Position numbers and translations under genes: made by a program. From assembly GCA_029448655.1 (NCBI GenBank), contig JACCLO010000016.1, forward strand, positions 558,001-622,000: 64,000 nt of DNA. The letters run 5' to 3'. Origin of the DNA: Wolfiporia cocos (lineage: Eukaryota; Basidiomycota; Agaricomycetes; Polyporales; Phaeolaceae). Position 1 is the stretch's first letter. Each line of letters opens with the position of its first letter. Of this stretch, positions 33,401 to 44,256 are shown piece by piece. Under the pieces are notes generated by a model, which was not told where the DNA came from, did not search any database, and was given only the letters and a program-made list of their open reading frames with translations.

Positions 33401-35574
33401 GTTCGGTCGACTTTGTCACCGATCTGCCAAAAGTCGGAAAATATGACTCCATGATGGTGATCGTCGACCACGGCCTATCCAAGGCAATCTCTCTCACCCC
33501 ATGCGACAAAACAATCACTAGCGAAGGGGCGGCAGAGATATTCCACCAAAAGATCTACTCGCTATATGGTATCCCCCAAAAGATCATTTCAGACAGAGGA
33601 CCGCAGTTCGCATTGAAGCTTTTCAAGGAATTATGCAAACTGCAAGGGACAGAATCAGCGATGAGTACAGCATACCACCCCCAGACAGACGGACAAACGG
33701 AAAGGATGAACCAGCAGATCGAAGTATACCTTCGCATCTATTGCATGAATGACCCGTTCAAATGGGTGCAACGACTACCCGACGTCGAATTTGCGCACAA
33801 CACCAGACGAACTGAAAACCGACCTACGCTACTTGAAATAATCCTGGGATATACCCCTAGAGGATCCCCAGACTATGACAGAGTAGGGAACGTCCCGGCA
33901 GCAGTCGACAGGATTAAGAAAATCAAGGAGGCGCGAAAGATGGCATTCATCGCACATGAACTAGCCCAGAAAAGAATGGCGGGACGATTCCTCCGAGAGC
34001 TACCCAAGCTCGAGAAAGGGGACAAAGTCTGGCTTGATGCGAAGAACCTGACGATACCATATGAATCAAACAAGCTAGCACCAAAAAGAGAAGGACCCTT
34101 CACCATCACGGAAAAGATGGGAGCCACAACCTATCGGCTACAATTACCAACGAGCTGGAAGACTCACCCTGTCTTCCATGCCGCGTTACTAAAACCATTC
34201 AAAGAAACAAGGGTGCACAGACCCAATTATTTGCGGCCGCCACCTGATGTCATCAAGGGACAGGAAGAATACGAAGTTGAAGCCATCATTGCTGATAGAT
34301 GGCGAGGAAAGAAGCATCAATACTTCGTCAAATGGAAGGGATATGCCACGGCCGACAACTCATGGGAAGACAAAGGAAATTTGGAGCACTCCAAGGAGCT
34401 GATAAAAGACTACCACAGGACGAGAGTCAGGACAACCCCAACACTCGAAAGCCGAACAGTGATAGTATGTCGACGACTCGCCATCAGCCCCCTCGCCGTG
34501 CCACAACCCCCCACAGCGACGCAGGTCATAGAGAAGGACGACCAAGAGGTACGCCGCCAAGGAGACACTCCCCCCAACACCTACAGATCAGACACGCCCT
34601 ACTCTGGTACAGGGCCGAGGGACCCTTTGCTGGCCGAGCCGATGGCTGGACGGCCCTCTTCGACATCGCGCAGGATCTCACCCACGTATACAGCTCGTAC
34701 CAGAATATCACCGAGGACCTCGTTCGAATGGAGGGGCAGATCCGAGCGCAGAGAGAGGGACTCGAGTTACTCACCGACAGACTTATCGACAGATTGGCCG
34801 CCACCACGACGGCCCGACTACGACACGCGCTCAACGACTTCGAGGATCGCGAGCACGCTACTCCCAACCGACCCGAATACGTACCACGACCCGCCCGCTT
34901 TTTCACCACCGACGAATGACGCCGAGTTGCAAGGCCGTTTGATTTTATGGAACGCGATCGAGTATTATTTCCACTGCCTACCGAGACTCAGAGAGCCCGC
35001 CGAACAGGAGTTAGAGACCAGGCGCCACGTATTCCTGGTATGGGAGGCGACGGGAGACGTGAACCACCTGCACGCCCGACGAGCCCTAGGGCTACCCCAG
35101 CGTGACAGTGAAGAGCGAATAGCACGCCGCCTATTCGACGATCTCCTTCGGTGCAGAGTATTACCCACGAGGAGTTTGAGCGCGGTGCGAGGGAGCACGA
35201 ATGAGACACCGCCTCCTTACCCACATGGGCGGCACGGAACCTCCATCGGGCCGTGCACCACTGGAGATACCGACACAATGAATACCTCCGCGATATCCCT
35301 TCCCTACGGGTACCAGCGAGGCCCTCACCCGAACAACCCTGCCGACAATGTGGTTCCGCTAACCACTGGATCCTCGACTGCCCCGACTATATTTGCCGAG
35401 CTTGTGGGCTCAATCAACCAGGTCATCGACAGAATGAATGTCGCCAACACTTCGTATGGCGAACTCCTACGACCCCGTCCCTCAGCGGGAACGGCGACAT
35501 CTACAACGAACAGGACGCCGAGGCACTCTGAAGAGGGGAACTTGGGAAATTCGTCGAGGCCGACGAATGTCTAG
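30442..35574 (+). pseudogene. pol: Pol: protease, dUTPase, RT, RNase H, integrase, chromodomain (two in-frame TGA)
   Basis: 1711 codons in one frame. Domains: aspartic protease with [11 protein letters not shown] (~30559). dUTPase (~30900-31310) with all five motifs recognisable: [46 protein letters not shown] and RGEKGFRST. Reverse transcriptase with [11 protein letters not shown] and YMDD (32104-32115). RNase H with ETDASQFATGAVL (~32551). Integrase with an H/C zinc site ending CAICQ and the DDE core (SVDFVTDL, SDRGPQF, TDGQTERMN; ~33400-33715). Chromodomain YEVEAIIADRW...YFVKWKGY...NSWE (~34261-34410). TGA codons at 32323-32325 and 33169-33171 interrupt otherwise continuous homology, each one C-to-T step from CGA. 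The frame stays open about 385 codons beyond the chromodomain, overlapping a third coding frame. Confidence 0.88.
34299..35531 (+). pseudogene. Third retrotransposon frame (ORF3) with two CCHC knuckles, frame-broken
   Basis: Downstream of the chromodomain, coding character moves to the frame of 34299. It reads a basic, Arg/Pro-rich stretch, then FDIAQDLTHVYSSYQNITED, VRMEGQIRAQREGLELLTDR and so on to a stop near 34919. It continues in the pol frame (RLILWNAIEYYFHCLPRLRE and HVFLVWEATGDVNHLHARRA, ~34930-35100). It returns to the first frame for THEEFERGAREHE, a TGA (35202-35204) and HHWRYRHNEYLRDIPSL, and ends with two knuckles, CRQCGSANHWILDC and CRACGLNQPGHRQNEC (~35340-35450). I infer one ancestral protein of about 400 aa, now split by two frame changes and a stop. 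Function unknown; nucleic-acid binding is likely from the knuckles. Confidence 0.55.
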
Positions 35575-35585
35575 AGAGAGGCTGA
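35572..35585 (+). other. Polypurine tract
   Basis: TAGAGAGAGGCTGA directly abuts the 3' LTR, where plus-strand DNA synthesis is expected to start. It is moderately purine-rich. Confidence 0.5.
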
Positions 35586-36294
35586 TGTTACGGTTATTTT
35601 GATTTTTCAAATATCGACAGAACTCACCATTGGGCGAATACGATACAGAGACTTGTTGCACAACCAGTTCCCCTGGCTACTCGTAACTCTACTGGGCGCA
35701 TCCCCAGTTGTACTAGTTTATAGGGCACGTTTCGTCTTTGGCAGATCCAACTCTGTCACCGTTTCATGTTCATCGTTTACTTGCTGATAGATGGCGTTCA
35801 ACCGCCATCATTCCTATCTATTGTCTCGGATATATCACTACATACTTATCAAATGTTTGGTACTATAGCGTAGATAGTATCGGTGACATCTGGGACAGGC
35901 TCGACCCCTGAAACCTAACGTAGTATATAAACTCATGTATCTACTGTCGAAGCTCTTCAGCTCGACCTTGTTGTACAAACAAGAAGTCTTATACTCGTTC
36001 TCAAACGTAGGAAACTACGCTCTAGTATTTCTCGCTCGAGCCACAGAACGACCAAGTCCTCGAAGTGCACATTGACTTCTCGGACTTAGGCGAGTCTTAT
36101 ATTCTATCAGACTCGCACTTGAACAGATTATATCCTCTAACACGTATTGGATATTAACCGATCTCCTAAGGACTTCACTTAGGACTTGAAGGCATCTAAC
36201 GAGTATTTGCCTTGCATACGGCGACGCGCCTACGTGCAGAAGAACGATCTATATTCGCGACTCGAATATACGAATGGGTATTCGACCCGTAACA
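35586..36294 (+). repeat. 3' LTR
   Basis: 709 bp. Differs from the 5' LTR at about six positions: a G/A near the start, T/C and A/C changes in the middle, GCG/ACG near 36141 and ACGGG/ATGGG near 36274. TG...CA ends are conserved. Confidence 0.93.
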
Positions 36295-38128
36295 ATTTGT
36301 CATGTAGCTTACTGTGTCGATGTATTGCTGATCCGTTACTTCCCACCACCTGGCAATTCCCATGTGAACCTCCATTTCTGTAACCTCGTGTGTTAATGTA
36401 GCATGTTGTTCGTGTAGGAATTTATGCCGAGTCTCCAGCTTTCGTGTGCAAAACAACTCAGCATTATAGTCGACTGAGCTGGCAATTGGAGGAGTGAAAC
36501 ATAATTCAGTGGGGCCAGCACGATAGAATTTCGAAAATATGCCTTCAAGTTCAGCCACTACTGTGCGTAGCTCTTGTAACACCTCAACATAGGCGACCAC
36601 GTGTAAATTAGCATCGTTCTCGTGCTCGAGCTGCTGAAAATAGGAGCACTCCTCTTCATGCCATGTGTGTATCTGATCCAGTGTGATGCCTAGTGAGTCC
36701 AGTGCTTCTTCCAGAGCTGTAGATTCTGAGTCCAAGATGTCTAGAGCCTGCCTATAATTATTGAAGATCATAGTGCTCAGGTTTGCATATTTTTCTTCAT
36801 CCCATTTTTTGAAATAAGTGTTGGTTAGAACATGTTGGCGATATGCCGATGCATGTCGAGTGACAGAGGCAAGATTGTTGGATGCACTGAATATTCTCTC
36901 CAGTGTCTCAAGATCCTCAATGCCTGCACCTTCAATGACGTTCAGATGGTTGCGTGTCTGACACGGATAGCAGTGAGTATATCCGTGGAAGGCATTCACA
37001 CAGCATCTGCAGTTTGCCTCTTTCTATCTCCATCCGAGAGAACTGCATCGTATAGTCCCCTCAAACTCGCATCCAATGTCATATCCCACGAGTACGCGTT
37101 CGCCAAATACATTGAGTGATTTTGATACAATTGCCAGGGGATATTTGGCTCTATGCAATTAGTTAGCCATAGTTCACTATAATAACGCATGCTTACAGTT
37201 CTCCACTTCGTACCATGTCCATGAGCCACAGAATAAATCCATGTCTGCATGCACTGGCAAAGATCCCGGTCTCGTCGAGAATTGCCCACATTTTTTTTCT
37301 CATCAGACGCTGCCGCCTTCCAGTTTATCGTACACGGTTCGTAATCTGGGCAATCGATGGCTCCATCTATCGGGTCACCTTCAGTCATGTCTTGAGTATC
37401 CTCCTCTGCATCATCACCCTCCTCCTCCTCTGCATATGCTGCCCGCAAATCGTTTGGTCTGTGCTTATGAGATTGCACCTCATTCACGTACTGGTTAATG
37501 AAGTCCTTTGCTAAGAAGTAGTTGCTTTCCTCGAAGATTCGGATATCTCCTTGCATCCTGTTGTCGAATGGAGCAAGGCGCTTGAGAGAATTGTTACCGT
37601 CCATACATATGATCCTCTTCCACTTCAGAGCAGGCTCCCCAATAAGCTGTGAGATGACATGAGAGATTTAAAAGCAATTTGGGGACCCCCACATACCTCA
37701 TAGCCACAAGCTGGACAGCCATACAAAACATGCCAGTTTGGAGAGTCGTGTCCGAGTGCAGTGAGTACTTGCTTGTCAACGATGTGATGCATGCCAAGAT
37801 ATACCTCAAATGCATCTGCAACTAGGGTTTGAAAGTGTGCTTTATACGGAATCTAAAATATATTATAAATTGTGGGCAACATAGCGTATGAGCTAATGTA
37901 CCTTATACAAGTAACACATCAACTTGCAGAAGGCTTCTATGCTGAACGATGCTTCGAATAGTCGAGATATCTGTGCATTACTATAGCCTCAGTGTTTGAT
38001 CACATACTTGAAGCACGTCAGACAGTAACAGAGGTTGTAAGACTAAAGATATCGAATGCAGAAATGTCGAATGTTGTCGCCAGTGTGTCAGACACAGGCT
38101 CCTCTGTACGATCTGCATAGCGCCAGTG
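36295..38128 (-). pseudogene. KDZ (Kyakuja-Dileera-Zisupton) transposase, N-terminal and catalytic part
   Basis: Minus-strand transposase of the large eukaryotic KDZ DNA transposons. In order: LFEASFSIEAFCKLMCYLYK (~37950), ADAFEVYLGMHHIVDKQVLT, the Cys site GCPACGYE (~37715), LKWKRIICMDGNNSLKRLAP (~37610), FEESNYFLAKDFINQYVNEV, EPCTINWKAAASDEKK, ILDETGIFASACRHGFILW, LAIVSKSLNVFG, LVGYDIGCEFEGTI, CCVNAFHGYTHCYPCQ (~37000), then GIEDLETLERIFSASNNLAS onward to WWEVTDQQYIDTVSYMTN, where the chromovirus begins. Defects: one extra A in an eight-A run near 37296, and TAG at 37024-37026 one step from CAG. With the fragments at 27474-27827 and 26417-26758 it makes a near-complete but dead gene. Confidence 0.85.
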
Positions 38129-38670
38129 TGTTACGGATCGAATATCCGTTCAACGCAAAATAACTAAGTCGAGTTACTCAGCGTATCGAGTAGCGCACTA
38201 CTCGTCGGACTCCTCAGAGTCAGAGCGTCGATATACAAGCTGCGGGCTTAATTGCTCAAGCCTTTGAGAACGAGAAAAAGATCCTTGTAATTCAACAAGG
38301 TCGAGCTGAGGAACTCGACCGGTATTTACATCAGGTTATATACTATGATTCGTTAATCGGGGTCATAGTGTCCTTGGTACTGCTACTATTAAGTCCATCG
38401 GGCTAACGATATCGGTAATAAAGGAGAAGCATTGCGGTTGAGCGCAACAAGAGATGAAACAAAGAACTACTGTGGTTAAACACAGAATATCAGCTAGAAC
38501 GTGATGCGAACACGGAGAGTGGGCATAGGGTTGTTATACATGAAACAGGGCCTACGGTTGAGCGGAGGCCCCTAGAAATAGAGCGCTGGATACAGCGGTT
38601 GGATGCTAAGTCCTCATACACAGTGAGGCGTCAACGGGACTATTCGAGTGTACCTGGTAGAATCGTAACA
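38129..38670 (-). mobile_element. Solo LTR of a related chromovirus family, opposite orientation
   Basis: 542 bp. On the plus strand it begins TGTTACGG and ends GTAACA. Read on the minus strand, TATATAA (~38342-38336) lies about 35 nt before AGCTCGACCTT (38307-38297), the same predicted RNA start as in the 709-bp LTRs, while most other sequence differs. The flanks CAGTG and AGCAC do not match, so either it formed by recombination between two elements or a flank was lost. It marks the upstream edge of the readable KDZ gene. Confidence 0.7.
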
Positions 38671-38759
38671 AGCACAGCTAAAGTGAAAAGCAGTGCTTTC
38701 AGTCTGAGGCTGCGGTGTCTTTCCCTCAGAGCTGAGATGAGAAATTAAGTCCAAATAGA

Positions 38760-39165
38760 TGGCAACGAGAACCTCTACACTCACATCCAACGTAATGTTA
38801 AGTACTCTCCTAGCTTATCAGCTACCCGGCATGCGCGCTCCTGATCATCAAGTCGAAGATCATCATCTCCGACATTGACCCGGGCCTTGAGCTCGAATGG
38901 CCCTTCAGCCTTGTGCATCACCATCTCCATGAACTCCACCAATGATATAACATCGGTCCCGGATTTATCATCTGCCTACTATCAAGAGCCTTCCACTTCC
39001 TACGTCTTCGTTCATTTTCCTTGTCCATGCACTCTCGGCACTTAGCAGTATGGTCACCTGTCTTGCCATATCGAGTATCCTTCTTTTGGAGTGGAAAATC
39101 TGTAAGCAGTCTGCTTGCATGGCACTCCAGGCAGGTCTTGGATTGACAAGACCACTAAAGCCTTA
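38760..39165 (-). pseudogene. Cysteine-rich relic of an unknown protein
   Basis: Minus strand reads KTCLECHASRLLTDF, then TGDHTAKCRECMDKENERRR, a CX2C-(~27)-CX2C arrangement that could bind zinc. In another frame follows LVEFMEMVMHKAEGPFELKA, then RVADKLGEYLTLRW. The frame change without clear splice sites suggests decay. I do not recognise the family. It may be cargo of a transposon. Confidence 0.35.
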
Positions 39166-40158
39166 GAGCGAACTGAGGTGAGCGAAGTGGATGAACGCCA
39201 AGTTCAGACTGGGGTTACCAGCTGAACGAGGCCTGCTATTATACTAGTAGGCTGTTTGTACGTGTTTGCACTATAATGGCCGCATATAGTAACTAAGGAG
39301 TCTGGTGCGAGACTAAGGTAGGGGTCTAAGCCAGACTCTGAAACATAGAAGCGTAGGATATATCAAATACGTAGCGGTCATCGTGGCCGTGTGGGAACCT
39401 GGCCTTGTGTCGTTATCTAGACGTTGTCTGGCTCCTTCCAAGGTATGATCCGGGCCTGGCTGGGCTTGGGGACTCGGGGGACCGGATCGGGCTCGTTGTC
39501 GTTAGGGAAAGCTTTTGCCCGTGACATGGATGTCATGAGTAGTGTGAGTGAGCATGCAGGCCACTGGCTGAGGTTGCCACCAGACTCGATGGCTTACAAT
39601 TTCTTGTTGCATACAATTTTGTCTAAACTACATTGAGCGTGAGAATAATGCTGTGAAACCATTCTGTTAAAGTAGAGCGCGGCGGGGTGCACACCAAGCG
39701 CCGTCGGTGTGCCAGCCACAGCGGAGTTTCAAAGGCCATGCAAACTTGCTGGGACATTAACCTCAAGTTCCCGTGGTGAACGACTTGTATATTGCAATAA
39801 AGCACACTACCTCAATACAACCCTCTGTACTCGAAGTCTCTGCCAGACGCCAGACGGGCGACTCGAGGAATTGCCTTGGCACTCGGCACAGGGATAGATT
39901 AGCTCTCATGCCACATGCCATCACCGCTTAAGGTCCCACCGCTTTATCTAAGATAGTCCTCATACAAATGTTCCAATACGTGACTGTTACGTGACATAGT
40001 CGTTACATTTCCAAATCAGCCCATCACGTAGGAGTTATCGGTCAAGCGCTGTTCTCATTAGTCCAAGCGCTTGCCCGTATCGCCACTTCCCATCTGTACG
40101 ACACCGTCTATTCAGTTAGCAGCATGTATACTTCAATAAAGCTTATTGATGCCTACAA
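39166..40158. other. Repeat-like spacer, no gene
   Basis: Contains a stretch (~39235-39270) with AGGCTGTTTGTACGTGTTTG that is similar to 62681-62700, so probably fragments of one dispersed repeat. Short frames only. Confidence 0.35.
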
Positions 40159-40434
40159 TCAACAAAGCCACGATGGAGGGTGTGCGTGGTCGAATTTCGC
40201 CAAGATGTTATCCGGCAAAACACGATGTCCATGATACTTTTTGTTGGCCCATGCCGCCTGTCGTCCATCTAGTCCTCGACGGTAAGCATCCATGAAGCGC
40301 AGCAAGCGATTATAGTATCTATATAGCACAACTAAATTACAGTACATCTGCTGCCTTTGACAATCAAACGGGTGTATTGTAGCTTGCCAACATATCCTGA
40401 AGCAGCCAGTGTCTCTGTTTAGCTGCCGGAGCAA
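40159..40434 (-). pseudogene. Protein fragment with a GLDGRQAAWANKKYHGHRVLP C-terminus
   Basis: A 91-codon frame ending RFMDAYRRGLDGRQAAWANK and KYHGHRVLPDNILAKFDHAH. I remember this motif as the C-terminus of repeat-associated uncharacterised Agaricomycete proteins but cannot name the family. The upstream exons are not visible, so I treat it as a fragment. Confidence 0.35.
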
Positions 40435-40935
40435 CCTAGGACTACTGTCAATGTCATTGGTCGGTATTAATGGTCCAACTCACATTCTCCTTACCCCAAT
40501 CATTATCTTCCAGACATGCTCGTTCCAAGCTTGAGTGCGCCCCTAGAATTTTAAGGTTGAATAGACATCGCCTGGGCATGAGTGAGTGCCAGATGGCTCG
40601 GGCGGTGCTGAGAGTGATATTGATAAGACAATTTCAAATAGCTTGTTTTGGCGTTGACTGTAGTCCCTCCCGTGTAAATGCTAAGGCAATTCAGCAAAGG
40701 CAAGGATCAAAAATCCGCCCGCAAACGATTGTGCGGAATGCAATTTTCTACAAATCTGTGGTTTTTGATTTCGGAGACTGTACTGCACAGAATTCGCATT
40801 AATTTTACAGTGATTCCGTCACGTTGCTTAGTCATCCTTTAATGAGTTTGTATGCTCACTATCTTAGGCCTCCCGTACCGCGTCGATCGGCATGCTGTCC
40901 ATTCCCGTGCCCACCCTCTACTAGCAGGGTCGGCC
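40435..40935. other. Spacer before the ABC pseudogene
   Basis: No coding signal; presumably includes the old promoter of the ABC transporter. Confidence 0.35.
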
Positions 40936-43900
40936 ATGGCATCTTTGTTCTGAGGGCAGTTCTGCGCGCTGGTGTGGAAGAACTGGATTGTGCTCACAAA
41001 ACATCCTTGGGTACGTCCGCACTTGTGGCGTCGGCGCACTCGCTGATTGTGAAATTTCATCAAGCTTAATGCCATTCGTCGTGTACTTCTTCCTATAGGC
41101 TACGGTATCTTCCTCGCAGTAGCCCAGGACCTTCTCATCAAACCGAACAACGTATGTTATGAAATTCTGGTTTTGCTGACCTTACAGTCTCACTGCTTGC
41201 ACAGTATGGCTTGGGGACCGCGATCGCGACTCTCCCACTCATAGACGAATACGGTGATTCAATGGCTCTCGTCTGCGCCGACGCCACCGACGGCACTGGT
41301 CACTCCTCAGCTGACGAGATAATGTCTCATGTCACTAGCGGGTTCCTGGCCAGGCAACTTGCAGGGATCAAGAAGGTAGATCAGTATGATATCCCTGCAA
41401 CATTCCAGAGAACTTCAATGGCTTCTCTGAATGTTACGTCGCGGTAGTGTTCAACTACCTGCCCGACGCAAGCAGCAGCGAGACCTCTCTCAAGCCGATC
41501 AACTATACTCTCCGCGCAGACGATGGGCTATTCTACATCAACGTCGTCAAGCATACAAGTAGCTACGAAGAGCGCGTGCTCCCGCTGCAATAAGCCGTCG
41601 ACAGCGCGATCATCGAGCTCATGACAAGCACCACACCGCCGACGCCCCTCGAATGACTGTTCACGCAGGAGACGAATACGCAACAAGCCACCGACACCCG
41701 CCTGAGCTAAATCCACGGCCTGCACACGCTTCTTGTGCTCGCGCTCTTCGTGTGCTTCATCGGCATCGCGTACCAGCTTCCGGGCGCGTTCATAAGCGAG
41801 CGCGCGGGGCATCACGAGCCACATGAAGGCAATGGGGCTCATGGACTCGGCGCGCATCCTCTCGTGGCACGTCAGCATCTCGCTCGTGTACCTCCCCGCA
41901 TGGGTCATCGTTTCGCTCGTCTGGCGCGGCTTCGTCTTCACCAAGACGAACCAGGGCTTCATCGTTGTCGTGCTCCTCCTCCTCGGCTTGACGCTCGCGA
42001 GCTGGTCGTTCTTCGTCGCGGTGCCGTTTGGGAAGAGCTCGCAGCTGGCGGCGATCGCGTCGACCGTGTTGGCGATCGTGTTTGCGATATTGGCACTGGT
42101 GGTCGGGCGCGCGACGACAGGGGACGCGTTCGTGTTCACGCTCTTCTTCCTGCCCGGGTTCTACATCTTCGCCATCCGCGCCATTGCGGGTTCGAGGCCT
42201 ACCTGCTCTGCACGAGCGTGACGCGCCCGGATCCGGACAACCACCTGATCCTCTTGCCGATCCTCATCGCAGCGATTGTGAGCGTTTTCAGTTGCCTGTG
42301 CCTGTACTGCGAGCGGGACCTGATGTGAGTACAGATTGACGTTTTTCTCTGGCCGCTGCTCGGAGTCGTGTTCGAGAACTGGCTGTACGACGCGCGCAAC
42401 CCGTCTACGTCCTCCTGGCTTCTGGCGCAAATGGACGGCGCCGTCCGGGGGGAGGGTGCCCCGTCCGTGCCACCGGGCATAGCGATCTCCATCCGGAACC
42501 TGGGCAAGGATATCAAAACGTCGTTGTTCAGGCAGGACGGGGGTCGTTACCGCGATGGCCGACCTCAGCCTGGACATCCTCAAGACAGGGATCTACGTGC
42601 TGCTCGGGTCCAACGGTGTGCATTTGTTTGACAACGATACCGCTTGACACTCAGTGCGTGATGCAGCGCGGGAAGGTCTACGACGATATCCATCCTCGCT
42701 GGGCTCCTAGGGCGCACGCGAGGAACAGTGATGTTCGAAGGCGGGGTCGAGCGCCCGCCGCTGGGGACGATTGGGCTCGTCCCGCAGAAGAACGTGCTCT
42801 TCCCCGAGCTGACGTGCTACCACACACTGCGCGTCTGGCGGGCGATCAAGCCGACGAGCGAGCTGGCGGCGGACGAGGACATCGAGCAGTTGCTGCGCGA
42901 TTGCGACCTGAGGAGGAAGATACACTATAACGCGAATGCGCTGAGCGACGGCCAGAAGCGCAAGCTGCAGCTGGCGGTCTGCCTCGTGGGCGGGTCGAAG
43001 CGCGTCCGTTGGTTTGCAGTTCGGATTATGGAATGCGTATTCTATTTTGACACCCAGTCTTGCTCGTGGACGAGGTAAACATGTCTGCGTGGTACAGTTC
43101 AACAGTGGATTGATATCTTACAGTGTGCCTCGGGCGTGGACCCTTTATCGCGCCGCGCTCTTTGGAGGACGTTGACCTCGGTACGTCACGATAGAACAGT
43201 GGTCTTCACAACACACGTACGTTTCGCATTCTCGCTGTCCCTAGAGCATTGGTAACATGCCTTCCTTCAGTTCCTCGATGAGGCAGATCTCCTTGCCGAT
43301 ACCATCGTAGCGCTTGCGGCTCCTGGCAAGCTTGCGCAAGGTACTCCGGTAGCGCTGAAGTGAGATCTTGGCGAGGGCTACACTGTCCAGGCGACGTTTA
43401 GTCCGAGTGATTCATCTAAGCAGATCGCCACTGTGTCATCCAGTCTGCTCGACCGTATTCGGCCGCTCGCACCATCAACTTATGTCACGTCTTCGTCGCC
43501 GAGCGAAGTCTTCTACCATCTCAAGTCCAAGGACCCCAGTACTGTCCACGGAGTACTCAAGATCTTCGAGGCTGACAAGGAAGAAGACCTGCTGGCATCA
43601 TACTCGGTGCTTAGCACGTGCATAGGACATCTTCCTGGGACTCATGCATGGCAACAACGACACGCAATTTGAGAAGGACAATATAGAGTCTATCGCATCG
43701 AAGGAACATACAGACTCGACAACCGAGAAAGACAATGCTAATCAGCGAACCGGGCAGCCAGCTGTTCCCTGTCCTGTCTCGCATTAATGCTCCTGCACTT
43801 GAACTGACTAACGGTCGACGGAGGTCTCCGCTGAGCCAGGCGTTCACGATATTCCACAAACGCGTCCTGAACGCTCGGCGAAGCTGGCTCACGCCGCTGC

Positions 43901-44255
43901 TGGCCCTTTTGGTTGCGATCGCAGGCTCCTGTGCCTCGCTCTTCTTCATTGCCGGGCGCTCGCTCCAGAGCTGTGTTCAGACGTTCCGCAACACCACCAG
44001 TGTCTCCTTGTACCCACCAGCCTCACAGGTGACATTCGCTGATGTCAATGCGACCATCCTCGAATCACAGGTTCTGGCATCCCCTCTGGGTCTCCTCTCG
44101 ACGCTCGGCCCGTCGTTCAGCCACATACCCGTGCAGAACATCACCAGCAATGCTACTTTTGTCAACACCATCAACTAGGACTATCAGAACCTCTCTATGG
44201 GCTGTGTCTCGATGGACATGGAGACGGGTCAGGCGCTTGTAGCATGGGAAGCCCC
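40936..44255 (+). pseudogene. ABCA-type ABC transporter, decayed and truncated
   Basis: Relic of a full-length membrane lipid-type ABC transporter (subfamily A-like). ATG at 40936, then FCALVWKNWIVLTKHPW, an intron, GYGIFLAVAQDLLIKPNN and an extracellular loop. The ABC2 membrane domain follows (SHMKAMGLMDSARILSWHVS, ~41820, then several hydrophobic helices). The first nucleotide-binding domain has a disrupted Walker A (LLGSNG, ~42610), Q-loop GLVPQKNVLFPELT, signature LSDGQKRKLQLAV (~42942), and D-loop/H-loop ASGVDPLSRRALWRT and TVVFTTHFLDEADLLAD. The start of the second membrane half is at ~43800. Stops: TGA 40951, TAA 41591, TGA 41654, TAA 41708 and TAG 44176. Frameshifts lie near 41806 and 42189. 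The second half is missing beyond ~44255, where a transposon fragment begins. Confidence 0.85.
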
Positions 44256-44256
44256 C

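Larger units (their letters stand above)
27828..36294 (+). mobile_element. Ty3/gypsy chromovirus, nearly complete, with dUTPase
   Basis: An 8467-bp LTR retrotransposon. Two 709-bp LTRs (27828-28536 and 35586-36294) differ at only about six positions by my alignment, so the insertion is young. Perfect 5-bp target duplications ATTTG lie at 27823-27827 and 36295-36299. The order gag - protease - dUTPase - RT - RNase H - integrase - chromodomain places it in the chromoviruses (Metaviridae). A primer-binding site complementary to its own RNA 5' end indicates Tf1-like self-priming. Pol carries two TGA stops, so this copy is probably not autonomous unless they are read through. It lies inside a KDZ transposase exon. 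Confidence 0.93.

Noticed and set aside
38129..38670. Full LTR element on the minus strand at 38 kb
   Set aside because: Only one LTR is visible, no internal domain adjoins it, and flanking duplications do not match.
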